Shown here: piece by piece, positions 26,571 to 37,532 of the stretch | How the letters are laid out: each line of letters begins with the position of its first letter | Numbering within the stretch: the stretch's first letter is position 1 | NCBI RefSeq assembly: GCF_037975245.1 | Contig: NC_092569.1 | Span: 25,469,668 to 25,533,667 of the forward strand | Source of the DNA: Apostichopus japonicus | Lineage: Eukaryota; Echinodermata; Holothuroidea; Aspidochirotida; Stichopodidae | Direction of reading: 5' to 3' | Length of the DNA stretch: 64,000 nucleotides | The notes under the pieces: model-generated | The model's database searches: none | The model's input: only the letters and a program-made list of their open reading frames with translations | Told to the model about the DNA's origin: nothing | Position numbers and translations under genes: made by a program

Positions 26571-28848
26571 GGTGGGAAACTTTGTGGTATGCATCTGTGA
26601 AAAGTGGGGTTGGCTAAGGTGGGAAAATGTGTGCACTGACGTTATTTATTGGAAATGTGTCGCTGGGCATTCTGTTGCTTTAACTGATTAGTTTTATTGA
26701 ATTTAAATTCATACAATATTGTAAAGAATATCACTTTAGCTGGACTTCACAATTGAAATAAGTGAACAACTTCGTTTAGGTCATTGTGGTACGTGCGCAA
26801 GTTTAGCCAAATTGACATTCACCCCCTTTCATCATATGACGTCACTGAGGCCCTTAATCCCATACCCACGCAAACACCACGAGGTTTGAGATCTATCGGC
26901 ATCACGGCTAATGAATTGATGACAAACGTTTTGTCCACACACATAGGCTAGAAGAACACAAACACACACACACACATTATTTTTGATACCCCCCTTCCAA
27001 TATTGTAAGTTCACTCCATTTTATGCATATGAATGACCAATATCGACCATTCAACGCAATGTATAATTTATATACTGCTACATTCTATATCCCGATTGGT
27101 TAAATGGGCGAGGCTTGTATACGGTTGCGTGTGTAAACGTGTATGCATATGCACTGGCACGGGCACAAGCGTGGCTATGAAAATTCATTTTTGAGGCGTT
27201 TTTATCGCAAGGGTTTTAACTTGGATTAGGTCCCTATAAGATTGTCAGAAGTGTAAAAGAAAATTACATTATTGGCTAGTTTACACTATGACGTATTCAG
27301 TCAGCCATGTATTATGTCAATCCATACAGTCTTTTTAACAAACGCGCAGACAAAAGTTCAACCCTATTTTTCACTGTAGAAACAAAACTCGATTTGGAAA
27401 TCGATCCAGATCCCAATGTGCAACTTTCATTGTTAACTTGTTTCCCCCCTCTAATCAGTAGTGTACACATGGGTGTACATGAAAATCCGTGTATTAATAT
27501 CAGTCATGTACGACATCAGACGAGCCCCCCAGAGTTAATGTCTGTACAGTTTTCGATTGAATGGGATTTGCGTATGCAGGGGACGCGCACAGTTGTACGT
27601 GAAAAGCACAAAACGAATTGATTTGTAATTTCTCTTTAAATTCGATTGGCTATCATTTGCTCAATTCCCTAATTGATATCAGCATATTGGCAAATCAGAG
27701 CAAAGCTTACATAGATTTTTAATCCTGTAGCACCTGCCTTGAAACTATAGTGTACACAAAACCCACTGTATTGAATAATTGAATAACACAACACGAATGC
27801 TAGCTCAGCTCTTACCATGGTAAAAATGCCAGGAAACAGTACCTTGTCTGAGAAACCAGACAAGATGCCATAAGAAAAAAAAGTCAGGAGAAAATCAAAG
27901 AAAAAATCTTGCATGAATGCCAAAACAGCTCTGATTGCTAAACATGAGACTGCAAAACTTAGGCTTCAGCACAGTATTACTAACATAACTTGTTACAGAC
28001 ACAATATTTACTGGTACGCATTATCGATATGCCTCTGCCAATGAAGGAAGAGACGTACCGTAGCGTTAATTACAGGATAACCTGCAGGATGTGACAACTT
28101 CCTATGTCAGTGGAAGCCTGTCAAGACTAAAATGCAACCAAAAGAAAAGTATTCTCAAATGTATTTCATATGTAGAATAACATGAATTAAGCATTTTGTA
28201 AGTACTATGAAATGTTAATTTCGATTGCTTGCATATTAAACGAGTTATAGTGCTTTGAAATTTCGCAATTTAGTGGCCAAGTGCAATAAATGATGAAATT
28301 AGTTGGTTGAAGTAGTTTACTATATATAACTATGGAGTGGAATAATATATGTCTTTCTTGCAGAAAACTTTCTGAAACTTCTCAAATAATGATTGCTTTA
28401 TTAAGGTGATTTTCAATACAGAAAGAGTGAATAATGTGGTAATAGCAGTCTTTTGTGGCGAATGTTTCTAATCACTAATTATATCTGTTAACATGTTCAA
28501 TCCATACTAAGTACTGGTGATCCAGTTTCCATAACTATAGACACATAATGTGTACGGACATTAATTTAAGACATTAATGTTTATAATCATGAACATTTGA
28601 CATAACAAGCATTGCACCTGGATCTAACAATATAGAGGGTGGGGAGAGGTAACATTAAACTCAAATGGGATTTTCTATGACCACTGTTTAATGAAATCGT
28701 GAAATATTTGTGCCGTTCACACCTTGCCATGTACAAAGTATCAACTTTAGATATTAATATTAGTCATAATTTTCCATTTATGTGAATTTTTGTTGTTGTA
28801 AAGAACTGTTATTATCAATGTTGTTTATAAAAAAGTTATTAACAAGGG
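26571..28848. repeat. Segmental duplication block, copy 1 (pair at 40560-42665)
   Basis: The order is collinear with 40560-42665 at high similarity, including a (CA)n tract at about 26958-26976. About 265 bp at 27414-27680 are absent from the other copy, and about 100 bp near 41040-41140 are absent here. The last part (28109-28848) has a further copy at 45669-46405 and a short one at 58597-58700. No protein is recognised in it. Confidence 0.8.
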
Positions 28849-29540
28849 ACCGTGGTACTTCAATGACTTTAAGGTCAACGTAACGGACCCGTGGTACTTG
28901 AAATGAGGGGCCCGGGTACTTCAAATGACGTACTCGTTCAAAGAATGGGACCTGTGTTACTTCAAATGACGTACTCGTTCAAAGGAAGGGACCGTGGTAC
29001 TTGAAATGACGTACCCGTTGCAAGTAAGGGACCCGTGGTACTTAAAATAACTTATCCGTTCAAAGTAAGGGACCGTGGTACTTCAATGACTTACCCGTTG
29101 AAAGTAAGGGACCTGTGGTACTTGAAATGACGTACCCGTTGAAAGGAAAGGACCGCGGTACTTGAAATGACGTACCCGTTGCAAGTAAGGGACCCGTGGT
29201 ACTTCGAATAACTTATCCGTTCAAGGTAAGGGACCGTGGTACTTCAATGACTTACCCGTTGAAAGTAAGGGACCCGTAGTACTTCGAATAACTTACCTGT
29301 TGAAAAGTAAGGGACCCGTGGTACTTCAAATGGCGTACCCGTTGAAAGAGAGGGACCCGTGGTACTTCACTGACGTACCCGTTGAAAGTAAGGGACCCGT
29401 GGTACTTCAAATGGCGTACCCGTTCAAAGTAAGGGACCCGTGGTACTTCGAATAATTTACCCGTTTAAATTAAGGGACCCGTTGTACTTAAAATAACTTA
29501 ACCGTTCAAGGTAAGGGACCGAGGTACTTCAATGACGAAT
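28849..29540. repeat. 41-bp minisatellite, about 18 units
   Basis: The unit is aagggacccgtggtacttc followed by aaatgacgtacccgttgaaagt, with frequent small changes. A shorter array of the same unit (9 units) is at 46410-46752 and a remnant at 58720-58805, always in the 3' flank of an FReD gene. Confidence 0.95.
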
Positions 29541-29664
29541 AACCACTCTTTATAGGCAAGCCAAGGTGTAAAATTGTCAGATTCAAAGCGCCATAACACT
29601 TGGGTAATACGCCCTCAATGACAGTTACACAAACCCAATGTATACTCATTAACACACCAGTAGA

Positions 29665-29728
29665 ATCAATGTGGTCGAGTGGGACTGACTTCGGTTCCTG
29701 ACAAAAGATCCGGGGTTCGATTCCTACC
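29665..29728 (+). repeat. tRNA-like pol III promoter segment (SINE head) before the ribozyme
   Basis: Box A-like tggtcgagtgg (29672-29682) and box B ggttcgattcc (29714-29724) have tRNA-like spacing. The T-stem and acceptor stem are degraded, so it is not a working tRNA. It runs directly into the hammerhead ribozyme. This segment is absent from the equivalent place in the B block. Confidence 0.7.
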
Positions 29729-29769
29729 TTCGCCTGATGAGTCCCAAAAGGACGAAACCGGTCGTGAAG
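29728..29769 (+). ncRNA. Hammerhead ribozyme (type I, minimal stem III)
   Basis: All core elements are present: CUGAUGA (29734-29740), stem II GUCC/GGAC with loop CAAAA (29741-29753), and GAAA (29754-29757). Stem I pairs CUUCGC (29728-29733) with GUGAAG (29764-29769), six pairs including one G-U. Stem III is only ACC/GGU (29757-29762) with no loop. C at 29763 is the cleavage-site nucleotide, giving GUC|G. Such tiny stem III versions occur in animal retroelements and are thought to cleave best as dimers; ACCGGU is self-complementary, which fits. Cleavage itself is inferred. Confidence 0.88.
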
Positions 29770-30114
29770 TGGAATATTTCTTTCTTCTATTGTGTTGACA
29801 AAAAGTAATAAAATAATTCTTCATCCCACATTTCCGCTGAATGGTCCCTAAATAACCACGGGCGTGCAGATCTTTGACCCCCCTTTGTCCGTTCTGTTGA
29901 AATATGTAAACTACGTTTCAGTAAATTAGTGAACGTTTTCGATTAAGGCGATGATGCAAATTGTTAACAGCGTTATTACCGTTCAAGTAACATGGACACC
30001 GTTACATTTTAACATTTGTTACATCTCACCGGTGTTTGCCTCAAGTTTAACACTATATTCTTGTCAAACATATAAAACTAAGAAAGTAACAATGAGTCTC
30101 AGAATATTATATAG

Positions 30115-30120
30115 TTTATT
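30115..30120 (-). terminator. Polyadenylation signal of FReD gene A
   Basis: AATAAA on the minus strand, about 145 bp after the stop codon of gene A. It is conserved in the remnant at 26374 and in gene C at 60271. Confidence 0.55.
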
Positions 30121-30263
30121 AAATTAAATGCAATTTGTGAGTCAAGAATATAACAAATGACAAAGATCCAACGATAGCTTAAAAGAAATGTTTTCATTCA
30201 ACCAGAAATGTTGTCACGATATTCTTCAGTTAGAGTTCATGTCTCATCTGTTTCGTTTGTTCA

Positions 30264-30514
30264 TCAGGGTAGAGGGCGTAGTTTCATTTCTGCATATTTG
30301 AGGTTGTAATAACTCTCAGGAAGGTTATACCAATAAATGCTTTGATAATGACCCGTTTTTCCAAAGTAGAGACCTGTTAGGTGGGTATAGTGACAATTCT
30401 TGTACCACCAGGCACCAAAATAATACGAAGCACAGTTGTAGCTACTATGTATGTCGTTGTCCCGGTCTTTCGTAGTGAAGGACATGTTTCTGTGATAAGC
30501 CATAGCGTCATAAT
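30264..30514 (-). CDS. FReD A exon 5 (Ca2+ loop and C-terminus)
   Basis: The acceptor is ctttccttcag. It encodes YDAMAYHRNMSF, DRDND, GAWWYKNCH, LTGLYFG and KLRPLP, then TGA at 30264-30266. Confidence 0.93.
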
Positions 30515-33500
30515 CTGAAGGAAAGACAGTAACAGTAGTTAAATGCAATACTTAATTTACTTTGTGTGATAAATAATCCGAATTTGTTGTTACGAAATCA
30601 TCATAGCATATGAATAAATTCTTCTTCCACCGGCTCAAGTTAACACTGGAGGGGTTAGTAGAGTTAATATATATGGTACCAGAATCTTTGTAAAGCATTT
30701 TAATGCTAAAGATAATGTTGTTCAGACTTGGGGGTTTCAGATTTTTTAATCTCATTGTATTACAATACATACACATTTATTAATGTAATATATGATGCCA
30801 TCTGTATGGTGTATTGTCAAAACATCTGTTAAACTTTCAGGTCGATTTTTTGCCTGTAAAGTATATAATCTTTGTCATAGAAAGTAGACTAGACAAACGC
30901 ATTTTATTAACCAAGTAGTAAATTTTAAAGATTGCCTACTTTTATTGTGTCTGTGTTAATTTTTGGCATAAAGTATGATATTTCCAATTAAGTGAAAATT
31001 TGACAGTAGATTTTTTTTAGTACTAACAAGATTTGTAAAGACAATTAGTTTTTTAAAGTAACTGTAGCCTAGTGGTATTGTTCGCATTTTCGAAGCAACT
31101 CATGAAATAAATGTATTATAAGTTGTGTCACGTAAGTATTATTAATGTTATCTTTCCGTTTTGGTTTTTGTTCTGATTCTGAGGACAAACTGACGTATTT
31201 TTACAGATTACTAAGATGAGTGTTACCTATTGATTATAAGGCTGTGTTGACATATTTTTCGTTATACTAGATAGGGCAATCATGTCTAACCGCGTAGTGC
31301 CATTCTTACGTTCGCCAATGTCTCATTTCTTGGAACAAGTAACATTGTCTTAATATTGGCATATGTAATTTGAAAGGAACTGAATCTTTTTAAATGGTCA
31401 TTCCTAAAAAGGACGTTAACATCTGATTTAGACATAAAACTTGGGCTGATATCAACGGTTTTGAACGGCCTGCAGCATATTAAAATTCATGTTGTGTCTG
31501 CAGTAATCCTTAACGAACTATATCATGTTAATATTCATTTTGTGTACATAAAGTATTCTATCTTGTACTTGGCTAGTGTCGTTTCAAACGTAGTTGAATT
31601 GTTTTATATGTGGCCCGTCATTTTGCTATCATACTCGCCAAGTGGAAGGACGGAAATGTTTACAATACTAACAAAGTCCCACAACGATGGCTCCAACGTT
31701 TTATGAACAAGCAATCAAAGTGTTCTGCTAATATTTTTTATAGTAATATAATTGGAAATTGGAATACCGTAACAATTATTCAAGACTACCAAACTTAACT
31801 ATAACACAGAAAACCCCAATACTTGTATTATTCTTACTTGCTGTGCTTTCCGACAAATATTCACCAAGATCTGGTAATCTGTAGTTACTGCTTTCATCAC
31901 TAATTCTGAAGAGGTTGTACTTGGCGTAGTAGGGTTTTCCGTTGACATTATTCATGTCGATTCGTAGCTCATAGTTGCCTTGGTTTGTCAAATGAGCAAT
32001 GTTGTCATTACCAAGCCAAAACTCTCGGCGAAGGAAGCCGAAGCCTTTCTTATATTCATTCCAGTCACGGTAAAAATTTACAGCGCCATCGACTCGACGT
32101 AAGAAAACCTGTTGAAGATAGAATGGAACATCGTCTTTTTTCCTTAATGTTAAATCTTTCGACGGACATTTCTTTCATTCTTCAATATTAATTTGAGTAG
32201 TTCATTCAAAATGATGTAAATAGAGATCCCATCGAATGTATTTGTTTTGGAAACGATGATACGAAATGTACTTTACGTAAATAAAACAAATAAATATTGT
32301 TTTTCACCCTTTTAAAATAAAGACATTACAAGGAAATTTCAACTTCAATGCCTTTAATTGAGAAAAGTGGCGAGTCGTGTAATAACTTTACTCTTGAGGT
32401 TTTCCAAGCTTAGGTCATTATTGTGTCCAAGTTAGTCTCTGCAAATTCAACAATACAGCATGGTACAAACCTAATTTTCTTATATAAAAAACGTACCGTC
32501 CAACCTCCGCCATCGATGGAATTATTACAATAAACCTTGAAAGGTTTTGGAGCACCGTCGGGCTGAATCATGAAAATACCAGATTCCGTTTGATCATCAC
32601 ATTGTTCATAGACTTCCTTGCAATCTCTCGGATATTGAGGCTCTTGGTAGTAGAAGTAAGATGAACCTGAAAAATCAGTGAAGCAGGAAACAGGGTAACT
32701 TTCTTTTGTCTTTCTTTTTATTTTTTCAATTAAAGATATGGCATTGAATTGAGAGAAGTGGCAATTCGTGCAGTAAGAGTTTACTCCTAAGGTTGTCTTA
32801 GCTTTAGTCACAATTGTGTCGAAGTTAGTTGTTGCTCTCTGCAAATTCAACAATACAGCATGGTGTAAACCTAATTTTCTTATATAAAAAACGTACCGTC
32901 CAACCTCCGCCATCAATGGAATTATTACAATAAACCTTGAACGGTTCTGGAGCACCGTCGGGCTGAATCATGAAAATACCAGATTCCGTTTGATCATCAC
33001 ATTGTTCATAGACTTCCTTGCAATCTCTCGGATATTGAGGCTCTTGGTAGTAGAAGTAAGATGAACCTGAAAAATCAGTGAAGCAGGAAACAGGGTAACT
33101 TTCTTTTGTCTTACATATATGCATAGAAGTGAATGAAAATCGAACAAAACAACACAGAGTTTTAGTTATCTAATTATTTGAATACTTTAGTTCAATCAAT
33201 AGACGTTCCCGAAATATGACGCTTAATACGGCCTAACAGTGGCTGTTGAACATATCTTTCTCTTCAAGTAATTTAGTCCAATAGACGTTCCCAACAATAT
33301 TTCTTATTTGGTTTTCACTTTCAACGATATTTTTCAACGATATTAATCAGTTTTTTAATTTTAAATTAAATTTAGTTTAATTAGTTTGAATTATTTTCTT
33401 TGCTGAACTAATTGGTTTCCTACATTCTGATGGTATTTAAATAACGTGTAAACGAGAACCGTATACAGAATGAAAACTAAAAAGCTGAATTTCATTTCCA

Positions 33501-36500
33501 AGTACTCCAGATTAGGTTAGCTAACATTACAAGCCAGGTTCATTTTTACATACAAAATAGTTTCATTCAATAAAAAACCTTGCAATTTGATGAAAGTAGG
33601 AAATGACACAGAGTAAAAAGCAAGGAATATGGTATATAAATAATATATCGAAACTGTTATTTTGTTTGGTCACGAATAGTTAAATTTCCCTTTGAAATGA
33701 AGGAACACTTAACACTAACTTGTAGATACAGTTGCCCTAAGCAAATATGACACTAAAATAAATTACACCGATGCAATCAAATGAGAACTGCATCGTTAAA
33801 GTGAAATAAGCTTATATGCACAAAATGTAAGTAAATAAATCTCGAGTGTGTGGCAACTTACTTTCTGTGTCTCTTCTTCGCCTGGAGTTACTGTTATCAG
33901 TTCCCACGTCACTCTGTCAAATAATAGAAATTGAAAATTATAACTTCCTTCAAAACTATCAAATATAACGTAATGTGTGATGCGAAATTATCACTCAGAT
34001 AATCTCCTTTGTTGTATAATCATTATTCTTAGCCTTATTTATTGTCTTTTGTTTAATTCGAACTGTTCGTTCTGATAAATATAAGAAACGACCAGGAAAA
34101 CGTTTCCTTTCTTCAAATTTCTCACTCTGTACACAGTTACTTGAAGTGTGAATTTTGCGTTATGATAAATCAAAGTCGTGTGCTTGTTTGATTTGGCTTG
34201 TTGATTTGATTTGATTTGACTTGTTGATTTGATTTGATTTGTTATTGATCAAATTTGATTTGATTTGTTAAAACTTATAGTTGTTAATTATCGTATGTAC
34301 AAAACACCAGGTATGATTTTATGGAACGACAGATACAGAAATGTATAACAGTCCTGAAAAATAAATATTTGTGGAAAGCAGATTTTCAAAACGGACGGAG
34401 CTGTCAAGTTCAGGAAAGAACTTACAAGCAATTTTAAGGAAGTTTCAAGACAAATCTTATGAATTAAATATGTAGTGTCGAATATACAAATCCATAATCA
34501 GGTTTCGAAAACAACAGTAGAATCATTGCGTAGTTTTGTATAGATATGAAAGAAGAGATCCTGTTAAATCTACAGAGTAAAAAACAACAGGACTATTGCT
34601 TAGTTTGTATAGATATGAACACGGAGAGCAGGTTAAATCTACAAAGTAAAACAACAGTAGGACTATTGCTTAGTTTATGTAGATATGAATACGGAGAGCA
34701 GGGTTAATCTACAAAGTAAAACAACAGTAGGACTATTGCTTAGTTTATATAGATATGATTACGGAGAGCAGAGTAAATCTACAAAGTAAAAACAACAGTA
34801 GTTAAATAACAAAGTGATCTCAATTTATAAACGTCTTCGTTTCTGGTTAACATAATTTTGCCTTTCAATGTTGATGTTTTCTTAGTTCAAATGCTTGATA
34901 TAAAACAAAAGTCATGAAGTATCATTAATTTTTAAAGTAAATATTTTAAATCTGGATTTGCAAATTTATTTTACCCTTCTCTTTTTATACTTATATATTT
35001 TGATACTTTAGTCAAGTCTGTTATACATAGAAATTGAATAATGGGTTTTAATGAAACTAGTTTTCAAAACACAGGTGACGGTCATGTTCAAGAAGCTGAA
35101 ATCTACTAAATAAAGTGAACAGCAAATTGAAGCATTAACGTCTCAATAACACATTTGAAACAAGTATTAATATAGACATTAATATATATATTTTTTAAAC
35201 TATCTGATTTGGGATAATATCTTTTGAAAACTTAGTGACATTAAAATCCTTAGTTAAGTAAATAGCAAACACAAAATTGAAAATTGTGCAAGGCCATCGT
35301 AGCCAAGCAGTTCATTTTAAAACCATGATGGTGATGGTCTGTCTACCTATTCAGTTAAAGTTCGTAGTCTATTTGCAAGATATAATAGCGAGCAATTATT
35401 ATTCAAAAGTACTTAATTCGTTACGCCGATAACTTTAAGAATATTTGATGATATTAGACAATAAACCTTCTAGATATATAACACTGCATATATTTAATAA
35501 AATATCTTTTGGTCACTTTGAGCATAGTATACTTATGAAGCTCAGAAACTTAGAATCCCCCATATAATTCAATAAATTAATAACAAAACAAATGTTCCTC
35601 TTAATTTAGCTGCAAATATAATTATATTTAAAATATTAAAACAGTACTGCAAAATTCCTTTCCCGTAACTTGAACATTCATTGTTTTAATAAAACTTCGA
35701 TTAGTTCAAAGGTATTGAAATGTCTGGTAATTTTAAGGTGATTGAAGTAAATATATAGGGAAAGGCTGCTAATTACTTTAATTAAAATATATGTAAACAT
35801 AATTAACATTTGGAAAATAACTGAAAGTGAAAAAAAATGTTATGATATAAAACAAAAAAAACATGAAGGATCATTACTTTCTTGAAGTAAAGATTGCAAG
35901 TCTAGACTTGCACTTTAATTTTAACCCCTTTCTCCTAATTCATATTGTGTAAGTAAATGTAAATATTTACAAATTGAATAATATTCTTACAGGGTTTCAA
36001 AAGATTTTAAATGAAACTAGTTTCAAAACACAGGTGGTGGTCAAATTGAAGCATAAACGTCTCATAAACTAATTTGAAAAAAAATTATCAATAAATTCAT
36101 CAATATATATTTTTTACTTTATTTATTTGGGATTAAATATTTTAAATATTGCTGTTGAGAACTTAGTGACATTAAAATCCTCAGTTTAGTAAATAGCAAA
36201 CACAATATTGAAAATTGGGAAAGGCCATTACTAGGAAGCAGTTCTTTTCAATACCGCTGATGCTGCTGGTGTGCCTATTCAGTCAAGGATCATAGTTTAT
36301 TTGCAAGATTTAATAGCAAACATATATTATTCAAAATTACTTCATTTCATTACGCCAATAACTTTTAGGATATTTGATGAGATTAGACAATGAACCTTCC
36401 ATGCTTATGAAGCAAAGAAACTTGGCATTCTCTTGTAATTCACTAAATTAATAACAATACAAAATGTTACTCCTAATTTTAGTCAAATAATTATTTATGT

Positions 36501-37532
36501 TAGTTTCTGTAGTCAAGTTGCGTCCAACTTGAGTAGTTTTTAAATCTTGCTTTGTATGTTAGTCTAAATATATCAAAAGTTGACTGAGGTTATAACTTAA
36601 ATATTAAGTGGTAAATATATGAATAATTTTAGATTAACAAAACTGATAAAAAAAATCAAATACTTCTCGTTACTTGAACATTCATTTTTTTTAAATAAAC
36701 CTTCGATTTGTTCAAAAGTATTGAAATGTCCATTTTCTGGTGATTTAAAGTTGATTTAAGTAAATATATAGGAAAAGGCTGCCATTTACTGTTCGTAAAA
36801 TATTTGTACAATGTTACAATGTAACGGTGCTAACAATTATCTAATAATGTTCGACATCTCAGTTCCCAATCTTAGAATGAATTCAACTTATTGTCTATGT
36901 ACCGTACACATGGATAAAAATATTTTTTTCGAGTTCTCGAAAAGCTTTAAATGCTTTGTGTTAATTTCAGTGTCCCTGTATTAACTTTGTTAACAATACG
37001 GCCTTATCGATGATACATGTTATTACTTCCCAATGAATTTTAATATGTTGAATACATTTTTAAGAAGGGATCCACTGTTAGAAGGTTTAACGGAGCTTTT
37101 CAAAGCGTAGAGAAAAATGTAAGTTCACCATCTCAAGAGAATTAAAGATATGGTTACAAGATCTCTTTAAAATATGTATAAACATGTTTGTTGATCAGAA
37201 AGATGTTACATTGTTCATGAATTTAATTGAGAAAATCTGAAGTATTGAAAGGTTTTAAGTGATATGGTTAGCAGTGAAGAAACATTGAAAAAATAAAAAA
37301 ACAAGAACTCAGTCTGAATTGCTGCCTGCACCGATTTAGCAAAAACAAAAAGAATAAATTATAAAACAGAAAATATATTTTACAAAATTATACAAAAATG
37401 GACATTTCGATAAATAATGAAAACGTCCTGAAATATAATTGAAAGACTTACCACTTCATCAGAAAATTCTACAGAGAGAAACTCCAGAAGAAAAACTCCA
37501 AAAATGAAGAAGCAAAAAAGCTGTAACTTCAT
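30264..37532 (-). CDS. Secreted fibrinogen-related protein (FReD) A
   Basis: The exons in transcription order are 37452-37532, 33862-33913, 32897-33066 or 32497-32666 (alternatives), 31838-32108 and 30264-30514. With one exon 3 copy the CDS is 825 nt and encodes 274 aa. Residues 1-22 are a signal peptide (MKLQLFCFFIFGVFLLEFLS). SRRRRDTE at 37-44 looks like a furin-type site. From about 56 to 274 there is a fibrinogen C-terminal domain: YPRDCKEVYEQC, GGGWTVFLRRVDG, FYRDW, GFGFLRREFWLGNDN, FTTKDRDND (Ca2+ loop, 204-212), NCA and GAWWYKNCH (Cys219-Cys232). No collagen or coiled-coil region is present, unlike ficolins. The family binds glycans or acetylated groups and serves innate immunity in many invertebrates; the ligand here is unknown. 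It resembles the short fibrinogen-like proteins described from sea cucumbers. Confidence 0.92.
30515..31837. other. FReD A intron 4
   Basis: AT-rich and homologous to 47789-49219 (gene B) and 60663-61806 (gene C). No additional exon is recognised. Confidence 0.6.
31838..32108 (-). CDS. FReD A exon 4
   Basis: The acceptor is atcttcaacag and the donor gcaa|gtaaga. It encodes VFLRRVDGAVNFYRDW, EFWLGNDNIAHLT, ELRIDM and YNLFRISDE, the central FReD region. It is 271 nt, phase 0 in and one base out. Confidence 0.93.
32497..32666 (-). CDS. FReD A exon 3, downstream copy (3a)
   Basis: 170 nt with acceptor actgatttttcag and donor acg|gtacgt. It encodes SSYFYYQEPQYPRDCKEVY and GGGWT and has KPF at residues 85-87. 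It lies exactly 400 bp from copy 3b within a 400-bp tandem duplication. It enters with a split codon and leaves in phase 0, so it cannot follow 3b in frame. Confidence 0.85.
32897..33066 (-). CDS. FReD A exon 3, upstream copy (3b)
   Basis: Same length, splice sites and phases as copy 3a. The only coding difference seen is EPF in place of KPF. The single exon 3 of gene B also has EPF, so 3b is the likely ancestral-like copy. Confidence 0.88.
33862..33913 (-). CDS. FReD A exon 2 (linker with RRRR)
   Basis: 52 nt with acceptor tatttgacag and donor gaaa|gtaagt. It encodes SDVGTDNSNSRRRRDTE, a short polar linker with a tetrabasic site between the signal peptide and the FReD. Confidence 0.85.
33914..37451. 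repeat. FReD A intron 1 with ~950-bp and 72-bp tandem duplications
   Basis: A degenerate (TTGAT)n tract is at 34186-34269. About four copies of a 72-bp unit (aacagtaggactattgctta) lie at 34508-34801. A segment at about 34895-35840 is repeated, diverged, at about 35842-36790 (for example gaaactagt at 35053 and 36013). Gene B's intron has the same duplication, so it predates the gene duplication. No exon is recognised. Confidence 0.75.
37452..37532 (-). CDS. FReD A exon 1 (signal peptide)
   Basis: ATG at 37530-37532, context aaccATG. It encodes a 27-aa hydrophobic signal peptide ending SDEV, with donor gtg|gtaagt, phase 0. Gene B differs at only a few residues. Confidence 0.9.

Noticed and set aside
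27307-27621. 104-aa open frame
   Set aside because: No domain, and most of it lies in a segment absent from the duplicate block at 41490, which argues against a conserved gene.
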